From Apoda limacodes (Eukaryota; Arthropoda; Insecta; Lepidoptera; Limacodidae), in NCBI GenBank assembly GCA_946406115.1, contig OX291561.1:4890273-4954272 (forward strand): a DNA stretch of 64,000 nucleotides, in the 5' to 3' direction. Under the pieces are notes generated by a model. The model had not been told where the DNA came from. It did not search any database and worked only from the letters and a program-made list of their open reading frames with translations. The position numbers and the translations under genes were made by a program. Shown in pieces: positions 11,718 to 22,682 of the stretch (position 1 is its first letter; each line of letters begins with the position of its first letter).

Positions 11718-14700
11718 ATTTTTTTTTTTTTTTTTTTTATACCACTAGGGTGGCAAACAAGCTTACGGCCCGCCTGATGGTAAGCGGTCACCGTAGCCTA
11801 TGGACGCTTGCAACACCAGGGGTATCACTTGCGCGTTGCCGACCCTTCAGAAATCTAATAACTTCTTTCTTGAAGAACTCCATACTGTAGTCCTTGCAGA
11901 AAACCTTGGCAGGGAGCTCATTCCACAACTTAAGCGTTCGCGGAAGGAAGTTTCTCTGAAACCGCACTGTACGCGACCATTTAGGTTCTAAAGTGTGAGA
12001 ATGAATTCCCTGCCGATGGCGAGCGGTGCGATGGTAGAAAGTAGCCGTGGGCATCATTTCGAACAATTCCTCAGAACACAACCCATTGTACAAGCGGTAG
12101 AACACACACAGTGAGGCAAAGTCTCTCCTCAGACTTAAGGGCTCGATACCGCAAGTGAGTTTGGAATCGTCGACAATTCTCACAGCCCGTCGTTGAACCG
12201 AGTCAAAAGGGCCAAGCTGGTATCCGAGAGCACCTGCCTAGAGATGGCAGCAGTACTCCATATGGGGCCGAACTTGCGACTTGTAGAGTAACAACCTTTG
12301 CCCCGACGTGAAGCACTGCTTCGCTCTGTTGAGTACACCAAGTTTTTTGGACGCCAGCTTCACCTTATCTTGTAAATGATCTCGGAACTGAACGTCGCTG
12401 GAGATGTCGACACCAAGGATCCCAATGCTCTTGGAGATGGAGAGGGGAGTGTTCTGGAATTGTGGGACCACAGTGAATGGAGTTTTCTTAGCGGTGAACG
12501 CGCACACTTGTGTCTTTGTAGGGTTGAATCGGACCAAGTTTACCCGTCCCCAGTCAGAGACCTGGGACAGTGTGGTCTCGATTTGTGACACAAGTTCTCC
12601 ACGGTTTTCCTCCACAACGGAACGAGGGATGTTTGCACGACCCGTGTAAAAAGCGTCTCCAGTACTGTCATCTGCATAGCAATGTATGTTGTTGATGTCC
12701 AACATGTCATTGATATGCAGTAGAAACAGCGTAGGAGACAGCACAGAGCCTTGCGGGACACCAGCATTAATGTCCATGCTATCAGAGCAACTACCGTCAA
12801 CTACGGTTCGTATGCGTCTGCCGGACAAAAAGCTAGCCACCCATTTGCACAAACCCTCGGGCACTCCGTAAGATGGCAACTTCGATAGAAGACCGCGGTG
12901 CCAGACCCGATCGAACGCCTTCGCTATGTCCAGGCTACATGCCAATGCCTCCCCCTGACTCTCAATGGCTAGTGCCCATCGGTGTGTGAGATACACTAGA
13001 AGGTCACCAGTCGAGCGACCGTGGCGAAAGCCATATTGACGGTCACTGACCAGATCGTGTACTTCTAGGTATCTTAGAAGCTGTGTGTTGATCACACGCT
13101 CCATCACCTTAGAGAGGAGAGAGGTAATAGCGATAGGCCTGTAATTCGATGGATCTGATCTATCGCCCTTTTTGGGCACCGGGTGCACATTCGCAGTCTT
13201 CCATGAAGACGGAAATTGCCTAGTATGGTAGGAAAGCGCGAAGAGGCGCGTGAGTACAGGACATAACTCAGGAGCACACTGCTTAAGCACCACTGCTGGT
13301 ATACCGTCTGGCCCACTCGACTTATGAACGTCTAGAGAAAGCAACGCCCGCCTGACCTCCCGCTGCGTTATGGAGATTTCCGGCATGGTCTTACCGCACC
13401 ATGGTATAGTAGGTGGTACAGCGCCTTCATCGTTCATATTCGAGTTCGAGGCAAAGAGACTGCCCAGTAGATCGGCTTTCTCTTTAGCACTATGGGCCAA
13501 GTCACCATCGGCCTTTCGCAGTGGTGGTAACGACGACTGGCAGAAGTTCCCTTCGGCAGCTTTGGCAAGCGACCAGAAAGCACGACTCCCAGAAGGATAG
13601 CTCGCAAGTCGCCCACCTATTTTGCTGATGAATTGGAATTTTGCTCTGGCAGTTGCTTTCTTACTGAACCTCGAGGCAGCATTTAATTTGCGTTTTAACT
13701 CAGAAATATTCGGATCCTTATTAAAACGCGCCGTGGTCCAAGCCTCATATGCATTTTGCTTAAGAATTTTAGCTTTTCTGCAAGACCTATTAAACCACGG
13801 TCGTTTTTTGACGCCGGCAGCTACTCGCGGGTTAGGAATATAGCATTCCATACCAGCAAGGATTGTCTCAGTGACTGCGGCTGCGCAGACGTCAGGATCT
13901 TCTGAGTTAAAGCAGATCTGCCTCCACGGGTACGATGCGTAAAATTCTCGCAATCCATCCCAGTCTGCCGACTAATAGTGCCACACACGACGCCAATTAG
14001 TTGGCCCAGAAGGATCAGGTTGTGTGCATGACACTTGAGTCCGAACGAGACAGTGGTCCGAGGAGCCAAGAGGCGCATCCACTGAGACGGAGTACCCGTC
14101 CGGACGAGTAGTCAGCAGAAGGTCCAGTAAGGAGCTCGTATGTTCCTCTATATCTGGTATTCTCGTTGGAGAAAGTACCAGCTGAGAGAATCCATAGGTC
14201 AGAGCAAATTCATGAGCAGATATCCCAGCATAGTTATTGGTTCGAGAACTGAGCCACTCGCGATGGTGGGCGTTAAAGTCTCCCAAAATAACTAGTTCTG
14301 CTGTGGGATATTGCTCTAGAACTTTGTCAGTCGTCAAACTCAGGTGCGTGAAGAGTCGAGTTACGTCCGTGTCACCGCTATGAGACCTGTATAGGCACGC
14401 ATAGATACGAGTGTGGCCGCCGTAATCTACGCGCACCCACAATATCGACAGGTCCCTGTCTTCAAGGCTATGAAGGCGGCGACAGCAGATATCCTCCCGG
14501 ACGAACATACATACACCGGCACGACTCATAAAATTGTGTTCGAGTTTGTAGCCGGGATAGTGAAGGTATGATGTGTCGGCCGGGCAGGATATCTGCGTCT
14601 CCGTTAGAAAAAGAATGGTCGGCTGCGCAGTTTCGAGATGGTGGTGGACTGCGTTAAGATTTGCGTGAATACCCCTGATGTTGCAAAAATCCACATTATA

Positions 14701-14760
14701 TGTGGATGGAGTAGCCGCTGTGCAAACTCTTTTCTTTTTCTGTCTTCTGGCCATTATATA
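11718..14760 (-). mobile_element. LINE (endonuclease-RT type), nearly full ORF2
   Basis: The element runs leftward from about 14760 to a poly-T tract (the 3' poly-A on the minus strand) at 11718-11740. No ORF1 belongs to it in this orientation, so the copy is 5'-truncated or lacks one. Its 3' end recurs at 852-1070, 61658-61745 and 63053-63333, making it a multi-copy family in this window. Confidence 0.88.
11788..14754 (-). pseudogene. LINE ORF2: AP-endonuclease and reverse transcriptase
   Basis: One frame of about 989 codons from Met at 14754. The endonuclease part shows 'LFLTETQIS', 'RAGVCMFVREDI', 'LVILGDFNAHHREW' and 'LGSSDHCLVRT'. The RT shows 'KSSGPDGIPAVVLK', 'NYRPIAITSLLSKVMERV', 'LDIAKAFDRVWH', 'AGVPQGSVLSP' and the catalytic 'HCYADDST'. 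The C-terminus has 'FQRNFLPRTLKLWNELPAKV'. The only interruptions are two in-frame TAG codons, at 13972-13974 (between endonuclease and RT) and 12238-12240 (after 'PHMEYCCHL'). No frameshift was found, so the copy is comparatively young. Confidence 0.92.
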
Positions 14761-15008
14761 TATAAAAAAAAGTTACTAAGACTAAGGATTTTTAAATTGG
14801 GTACTAGAGTCGACCACACATAAAAAGCCCAACTTTTAAAAGTGGTGTTTCTAATAAAAGTTAGACTCAAAATGTGAAATCAAAATAAATTTTTTTTTTT
14901 TTTTTATTTCAATTAAATTATTTTGCAATGCCCTGCCGTTGCGCTGTTTTAGTTATATCTGCTGTTTATTCTTCAGCCTCCGCAAACGAACAATTTACTC
15001 GATGACAT
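14761..15008. other. spacer with short T tract
   Basis: It contains a T run at about 14890-14906 and no recognised gene. It may include the 3' end of the THAP/P-derived gene beside it. Confidence 0.4.
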
Positions 15009-16348
15009 TCATTTCTTAATAAAAGGTGACTTATACGACTCATCAAAGTCATTAAGTAGGCGATCCTTGTGCACGTTACATACCCACTGTAAATCGTCAT
15101 ATTTCGCTAACATCATGGTGACAGCTTGCTGCGAAATGTGTTTTTCATAAAGAATGGATTTAATTTGAGCTTCAAAGCACGATACAGCAGTATCAACTAA
15201 GCGGCATAAATGTATAGTGGGATATGTAAGACTTTGTTTATCTTGCCACCATTCTCGTAGTCTTATATAGCTGTGCATCGTTGATTTTGTATCTAGGTCC
15301 TTTGTTTTTAAACAGAATGTGCATACTTCACATTCCCAATCTTTTTTTTTTAATACTACATATGCCAAATATCCAGCCACATAAACGGTGGGCTGCTTTT
15401 CAAATGATTCAAACAGACGGATTTCCATCTGTAATTCATTGCTGTCATATTCAACATCAGCACTTTCGGGAATGCTCAGAACGAGGGGTTCCTCATCTTC
15501 AAACAATAAAGTGTCCCCTAAGGGATTTTCGTTTATTCGGCTTTTTACTGGCATCTCTGTAGTTTTGGAGTGCTCAAATAAATCTTCGAAATCGATAATA
15601 ACCTCGTTATCGTCTTTTTCACAGTTAGCTCCTCTCCCAACTGGTGTACTTAATTTCGTCAAAATATTCGACTTTAATGCAGCTGTGAAGTGGTGACACG
15701 TTGGGTTACGATTTGTAGCGCAATGTTGCCGTATCATTCCGAAAAGATTTTCCAGACAATCTTGATTTACCTGCCGAAGATTTAGTTTTCTATTAAAAGC
15801 TTTTTTTTCAAAGTGATTCCCACAAACATATTTCAATGAGTGCAGTTTTTCAATAGGAACAAAAATTAAATCTTCCTTGCCTACAACTTTAACCCACTGT
15901 CTGCATCTGTAAAACCAATAATCTAGTATTATTTAAATTATTTGTACACAAAACTCTGAATATTACAATCTATTTTTAAAGCCAAACTTCTATATTGTAC
16001 TAAACCTGGATGCAGTCCAGTGCACTAATTCAAAATACGTGAAAGTTAATAAATAATTTACTAAACTAAATTTAGGAATAGCTGGGCAGCTGTCGATGTC
16101 GATAGCAGTGTCATCGTACAACACTATTTTATAACAACAAACAATAACAATGAAAACAAAGTTTTAAATTTGATTTCTTAGGATTATTTGTACTATAGAA
16201 CTCATATTTTAACAAAAAATATCTTGAATAATGCTCACCGATTCTCATTCAAAGGAAATTTAGCTATAAAAATCCTTTTTTGCTGGTTAATTCGACTTGA
16301 TCGGCATCCACAAATTTCACATGTTATAAACCGTCTTTTCGGTGCCAT
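15009..16348 (-). CDS. THAP/P-element deletion derivative, two exons
   Basis: Exon 1 (16348-16239) starts 'MAPKRRFITCEICGCRSS'. Its donor is cg|gtgagc. The intron (16238-15907, 332 bp) ends ttttacag, and exon 2 (15906-15009) continues in frame with 'CRQWVKVVGKEDLIFVPIEK' and 'YVCGNHFEKKAF', giving a complete THAP-type C2CH pattern over the splice. Directly after the THAP fold comes 'VNQDCLENLFGMIRQ', the C-terminal signature of P-element/THAP9 transposases, then an acidic tail. The catalytic RNase H middle is missing, so the predicted 335-residue protein can bind DNA but not cut it, as in the KP-type repressors of the Drosophila P element. No stop or shift was seen. Whether it is expressed is unknown. 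Confidence 0.75.
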
Positions 16349-17005
16349 TGTAAAAAGAGATATTATAGGAAACTTTGCACTGTCACAAAATCACCTAAAA
16401 GTTAGGTAGAAACAATAAAATTACATAAATTTAAATTATATGCAGTCAAAACTCAACGTAAACAAACAATATGGACGACGTAAATACAGGAAGACAGCGT
16501 ACTGAGCGAATGAGTTGGCAACAATGTCCGCCATAGATTGCCATGTAAAGTTCATAGTATTCATTTTTTATTCTTATTTCATTAGCCTTCGAAAATATTT
16601 TTATTTAGTTTTTTTTTTTTAAGAATTTTGCGGCTCTAGAAACTACGTTTTAGGTACTTTAATTTGTACGGCTGTGGTAAAAGCATATTAGAACAACTTT
16701 AATTTGTTGTTGTTTTTTTAATGTTTCATGTTTTAAATGATGATGATATTAACTATTGTATTTATTTTACCAGAATCTAGCTGTTATTTTCCGTGCAACA
16801 TACCTAATTAATTCTTTTTTTTTGTTTCAGTAATATTTTTTGTTTTGTTGTTTATGTTTTCGATTGTATGTAATTTGTACTTTTTCTAAACCAGACTGCT
16901 GCCATGTAGAGCACACATACTTATATATTTTATGTTATATCAAACATATTAATAGTCGTAATATTATATTATACGTATATATAAATAAATATTTTATTTT
17001 AATAT
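16349..17005. other. AT-rich spacer, leader of two divergent units
   Basis: It lies between the start of the minus-strand THAP gene and the plus-strand LINE at 17006. The LINE's 5' leader probably occupies the right part. No motif was recognised. Confidence 0.4.
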
Positions 17006-19728
17006 ATGAATAGTGACAGCGACAGTAATAATTCTTTCCCTTGTTCTTCAGATGGATTGAACAGTGACGACAGTTCTTTTAATGCTTCTCCTTCTCTCAG
17101 CGCTACTTTAACTTCCACTTTTTCAGACTCACTGAAACATTTCAATATGGTTCATATAAATGCAGAGAGTATTCCAGCTCATTACTCCGATATGCTAGCA
17201 TCTTTTGATAACAAAAACATTCACGCCGTCCTTGTTTCGAAGTCTTGGTTAAAACCTTGATTACCTTCTACATCTTTTTCATTGCCAGGCTTTCAGTTAG
17301 TTCGAAACGACCGTAAAGATAGAAGTGGTGGTGGTGTGGCTATATATCTTAGGTCTAACTTTTCCTTCTCTATTATTAACATTTCTGATCAAATTTCCTC
17401 TAATACCTCCGAACATATTTTTATTGAGGTAAAACTTGCAAGCTGCAAAATTCTTCTTGGAGTTTTCTATAGTCCCAATTTACATATTAATTACTTTTCT
17501 TCTTTTGAAAGCCTTTTAGAAAATTTAACAACCCTCTACGCCCACACAATTGTTATGGGTGACTTTAACACTTGTTTGTTAAAAAAAGTTAGACGTTCTC
17601 ATCTGCTCAACAGTATTGTAGAGGGATGCAACCTACAAATATTACCCCTTAAAGCTACACATTTCTTTCCTAATTGTACACCCTCCCTTTTACATTTAAT
17701 TATAGTTTCCTCCCCAACACATGTGTACAAACATGGTCAGTGCGCTGTTGATGCATTTTCTTACCACGATTTGATTTATCTATCCTACAAATTACGTCCT
17801 CCTAAAGCTAATTCAATAATACTTCAGCAACGCAATTTTAGTGCAATGGATGTGAACCGACTGTGCGATGACGCTAGTAAGTTAAATTGGGACGCCGTTA
17901 TCAAAGCATCTTCAGTTGATGAGAAAATTTTATTATTAAACAAAGTCATTACTGACCTTTATGACACCCATGCCGCAATTCGAATGATTAAAAAAAAACA
18001 TGTACCCGCACAGTGGTTTACCGATAAATTAAACAGACGATGGTTAAAAGAAATCGTGCTAAAGTTAAATTTGAAAACCAACCCTTGTGAAAGCAACCTT
18101 GCTAAGTATAAACTCCTGGGAAATCGCTGCAATAGAATGTGTAGAGATGCACAACGACGCTATATCCATAAATCCGTTTTTTCTAAGTCGATTTTCTGAT
18201 TGTGATGTTAAGAAGAGCATTATCGCTATATCTTCTAACGCTGTAGGGAGTGACTGCATTAGCCGTAACATGATCCTTCCTATCCTTGACATTATTATTC
18301 CTATCATCACAAATATCCTTAATCACTCTATTGCCTCTGGCGAATTTCCAGGTTCCTGGAAAGATTCATTAATTATTCCCTTGGCGAAAAAAGCAAATCC
18401 TGTCTGTTATTCCGATTATCGTCCCATATTCATCTTACCATTCCTTTCTAAAGTTCTTGAACGTCTGGTTCATGAACAGCTGTGTCATTTCCTCACTAAA
18501 AATAACTTACTAAATCCCCTTCAATCTGGTTTTCGTCCTAGACATAGTACGGTTACTGCACTTGTCAAAATCTCTGATGACATTCGTCTCGGTATAGAAA
18601 ACAGAAAAGTCACAGTGCTAACACTATTAGATTTTAGCAACGCCTTTAACACTGTTGACTTTGATATACTACCTTCACTTTTAAGTTCTCTTAACATATC
18701 TCCAACATCAATTGACTGGTTTCAAAGTTACTTGCGTGGGCGCCGGCAGCGGATCAAGGTAGATGATTCCTTCTCTTGGTGCTACACCAATGCTGGTGTC
18801 CCGCAAGGTGGCGTGTTGTCTCCACTTCTCTTTGCTATTTTCATTAATAATATAACATCTAATTTATCTTCTCTCTACCATCTATATGCAGACGATCTTC
18901 AAATATATACTCAGGCTCCAGTTAGTGAACTAAGAAGTGCAGTTGCGATTATAAATAACGATCTTGCTCGCATTATGGATTGGTGTACCTCTTACGGTCT
19001 AAACGTAAATCCAAATAAAACGCAACTTATCATTGTGGGTACTTCAAGAATGATATCTAAGATTAATTTACAAAGTGAGTATTAATGGAACAGTCATTCC
19101 ATATAGCGAGGCTGTAAAAAACTTGGGCATCATCATAGACCAGACATATTCGTGGGAACCACAATTAAAAATTTAGATATAGCTGTAGCAAAGAAAAATA
19201 TTTGCTACAGCTAAATCTATTAGCAGATTGCGTACCTTCTTGCCCAATGCCACTAAAATTGCACTGGCTAAATCACTACTGCTACCTGTCCTCGATTATG
19301 CGGATGCTAGCTACCTTGACCTTACTGAGGAGCAATTAAATAAGCTTGAGCGACTCCAGAACCTATGTATTAGATACATATTTGGTTTACGTAAATATGA
19401 TCATATATCCGAATTTCGATTAAAACTCAAGTGGCTCCCAATTCGCCTTCGCCGGAATACTCATTTTCTGTTTCTTCTCTTCAACGTACTGTTCAATCCG
19501 TCTACTCCGTTATACTTGAAAGAGCGTTTCAATTTTATAGGGTCTACAGCTCATCGCGCCACTACAAACATGATGCTTAAAACCCCAACACATTGTTCGC
19601 TAGCATATAATGACTCATTCACTGTCACAGCCATAAGGCTATGGAATAGTTTACCCTTTGATGTCAAAAAAGCACAAACTTTAAGAATATTTAAAAATCT
19701 CGTAATCACACATTACTTAAAAATTTAA
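17006..19728 (+). pseudogene. LINE ORF2 (endonuclease, RT), broken
   Basis: The endonuclease begins with 'LKHFNMVHINAESIPAHY' and continues past an in-frame TGA at 17258-17260 to 'DRSGGGVAIYLRSNF' and 'HTIVMGDFNTCL'. A frame change with probable deletion near 18170 leads into the RT: 'SDYRPIFILPFLSKVLERLV', 'LLDFSNAFNTVDF', 'NAGVPQGGVLSPLLFA' and the YADD box in 'LYHLYADDLQIY'. A further break lies at 19085-19228, followed by the intact C-terminal piece with 'RLWNSLPFDVKKAQTLRIF'. Three lesions make it non-functional. Confidence 0.88.
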
Positions 19729-20115
19729 GCTGTCTCATCAACACTGTTTATTCATCTATATTATTTAAGATGTATATATTTTGTGTATTTTATTTTTTTA
19801 TTTTTATTATTTGTTATGTGTTTGATATATATATATTTTGTACGTATTAGTATTATTTATTATTCATATGTATATAAATTTAGCTATTGCTATAAATGTA
19901 CATATTATTTTATTGTTGCCTTTTTTTTTTCTTATTTCGATAAGTTTCAGTTAGCACATTCTACTCAATAATTTTATAAAGTCTCCTCTACCCAAAGGTT
20001 GTCTGGAAGAGATCGCTCATTAGCGATAAGACCGCCAATTTGTTATTACTTTTATTGTTTAATTGTCTTGTATTCTATATGCGCAATAAAGCATATTATT
20101 ATTATTATTATTATA
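17006..20115 (+). mobile_element. LINE (endonuclease-RT type) with ATT-repeat tail
   Basis: A plus-strand LINE copy: endonuclease, RT and C-terminus in broken frames, then an untranslated region with AATAAA-like 'gcaataaag' and an (ATT)n tail at 20091-20115. The microsatellite tail, unlike the poly-A of the 11.7-kb LINE, marks a different family. Confidence 0.82.
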
Positions 20116-20409
20116 GTCTGTCTTTTTCATTTAATTTAGCACTTTCGTTTTTTAGATGCTGCATGGTTGTAATCAGTATGATTCCTGGCTCTAATTCAAT
20201 ATTTTTTATCAAGGTTTGCAAAGTCCTAATACTTGGTAATGCCATTAGATTGCAAGTGTCTGTAAGTGCGAGAAGATTCTTTGTAAATAGGAATAGCTAG
20301 GGATTTTTCTAAAGAAGTCCATCGCTTCCCTTAAGACTTTCTTCTATTATTACGTAAATATGCCCTTATTAAAACTTTTAGTGCTATTGATATTATTCGT
20401 GGCATTATA
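20116..20409. other. spacer, no gene seen
   Basis: No recognisable coding or structural element. Confidence 0.4.
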
Positions 20410-20922
20410 AAATGGTTTACCAATAAGAGGTTTCATTTTTTATATTAAAAAAATATATTAAGTAATATCAATAGATGTTTATTTCATTGTAAAGAGGAAG
20501 GTATGCCATTAACTTTTAAAACGAAATCAGCCAAATGGCCGCCATGGCTACATTTCCCATGACCGCATTCGCACATTCCTCGGTAACTTCATGAATTCCA
20601 TCTATACGGACTTGAATCGATTGTGGAGCATTTGCATAGACCTTATCTTTCACGTGGCTCCAAAGACAAAAGTCTTAAGATGTTTAATCACCAATCACGG
20701 TAGCCAATTGTGATCACCTCTTTTAGAAATAACACGGTCAGGAAACTTTTCTTGCAAGATTGCGATTGTAATTGTAATTTTAAAAATTTCAGTGCGTTGT
20801 TGAAGCATGTATCGTACCATTTTTAATAATGGCGTCGCTTTTACTTGTCAGATGTCAAAAGATGACAGATTCAAAATTGATAGCAGGCTGTTAAAAATGA
20901 AACCTCTTATTGGAAAACCCTT
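20410..20922 (-). mobile_element. internally deleted mariner/Tc1-type element
   Basis: Inverted ends of about 30 bp share the core ccaataagaggtttcatttt (left 20420-20439, right as complement near 20895-20914), and TA dinucleotides flank both ends (20408-20409, 20923-20924). Between them the minus strand encodes 'DFCLWSHVKDKVYANAPQSI' and 'IDGIHEVTEECANAVM', the C-terminal region of an insect mariner/IS630-type transposase after the last catalytic Asp. Most of the transposase is missing, so at 513 bp it is a non-autonomous relic. Confidence 0.75.
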
Positions 20923-22682
20923 TATTTCCTGGGCGCAATAAAGTTATTTTGCTTTTAAACAGTCTAATTTTATAATCAGTTTTTTTTGCAGGGTGTCACT
21001 ACCAAATCTAAAATCAAATTTGATTTAGTTAATGATTACAAAATAAGCAAAATGTGTGCTTTAATTCATTAGTGCATGTATGTTCCTTTTTCTAATTATT
21101 TCTTAGAAACTAAAAAACTGTTGGCAAAGCGTTACAGTGTTTCAAATATTTTTTATCTGTACTTAATGTCATTTTTCTCTTGTTTGACTGCAAATTGTCT
21201 TCTTTTGCTTGTCTAATGGTTTTTTATTGTGAATTATTTATTTTTTATTTGTGTTGTAACCATGATCAAACAATGGCTGTTGTCCTGCTGTAGATGGGTC
21301 TGTAAATGTAAAGATACATATGTTTTATTGTAAACCGTAACAAAAAAATGTATAGGTAGATTAAAGGTACGGCTTTGAGACTGAAATAGGCTATTTAAAA
21401 ATAAATGGATACAAAAAGAATGGATTTGATTTGACCTGGCTACACCACTGCATTGATTATGAAGTTTTATTCATTGCCAAACAGATAATTTACTAATTTA
21501 AAATTTACATCAAAGTATTAGCATTGTCCGGTTAGATCTAGTATATTATGCTGAAAAAGTAGTAAACGTTATATTATTTTAAACTTCCACACAAAATATA
21601 AAAAATCGGCCAAGTGCGAGTCGGGCTCGCACACGAAGGATTCCGTACCATTGTCTATAAAAACAGCAAAAAAAATCACGTTTGTTGTATTGGAGCGCCC
21701 CTTAAATATTTGTTTTAATTTAATTTATTAATTTATTTTTAAAGTTAATATACAATATGTAACGGAATACTTCCAAATCCCTTAAAGGGGTTGTAGGGTA
21801 TCCGGTACACAAGCATTTAGTAATGGACCCAAGAGTGAAATCATTAACCTGAAGCATCCGCAGGTTTCAGAAATTTGGTGAAAGCTTGAAAAGAACTTCT
21901 CCTTAAGCTCAGCTGTGTGGGGGTCGATAGCCGGTCATTTTGTCAAAATTTTTGATGAAATATCTGAATATTTTTTTCTATTTTTACCTACAGGTGATGT
22001 CTCTGTGAGGCTAATTTAATTACAAAAAAGTAGTTTAAGATCTTTTGCTTTAACTTTTTATTTTAAAATTTATGAGTGAAATGACAAGCAAATTATTTAC
22101 AAATAATTTATACATCGTAAAATGTTCTTTATCAGTAATAAAGATACATGTTTCGTTATTTTAATTTATTAATATGCATGTTCAATTTAGAATATTAGTG
22201 CAGACCGGTCTAGTAATTACTAGCCACGTAACATGTTAAGATTGTGTATTAATAAATTTTAATTACAATAAAAACTTAGTCAATGTCGCTACTGCGATCC
22301 GTTGTTCTTTGAAGAACCCGGACATCAGAAATTATGCAGAGTGAGAGGGAATAATTTTCTTTTTCGTGCACATATTTAATCTAAAGGGTTCTTCATAAAT
22401 AATTACATGTTTTTCGTAATTAACGAAAAATTGGTTTAAATCTTGCAAATAACAATAATGAAAAGATTCCATCATATTATTTTTACAGAATATTATAAAT
22501 AAAATAAAATTAATAAAAATAAAGTAATTTAAATTTTAATAAAAAAATATCAGAAGGTTCAGCTCTTTTATAACGTTTTGAGTGAAATAATAAAATTATT
22601 TCTTCTAAATCATATCTCATAATTTTGTTACCATTACACCTAAGCTATTAGGGCAATTGAGTTCATTAAAATTGTCATAGCA
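20923..22682. other. repeat-derived spacer, no gene
   Basis: Long AT-rich stretch without coding potential. At 21603-21655 it carries the interspersed motif 'ggccaagtgcgagtcgggct...ttccgtacc', which I associate with dispersed repeats in moth and butterfly genomes (recollection, not checked). Confidence 0.4.

Noticed and set aside
12376..12871. Plus-strand open frames within the LINE ORF2
   Set aside because: They overlap the minus-strand RT with clear catalytic motifs and have no independent support.
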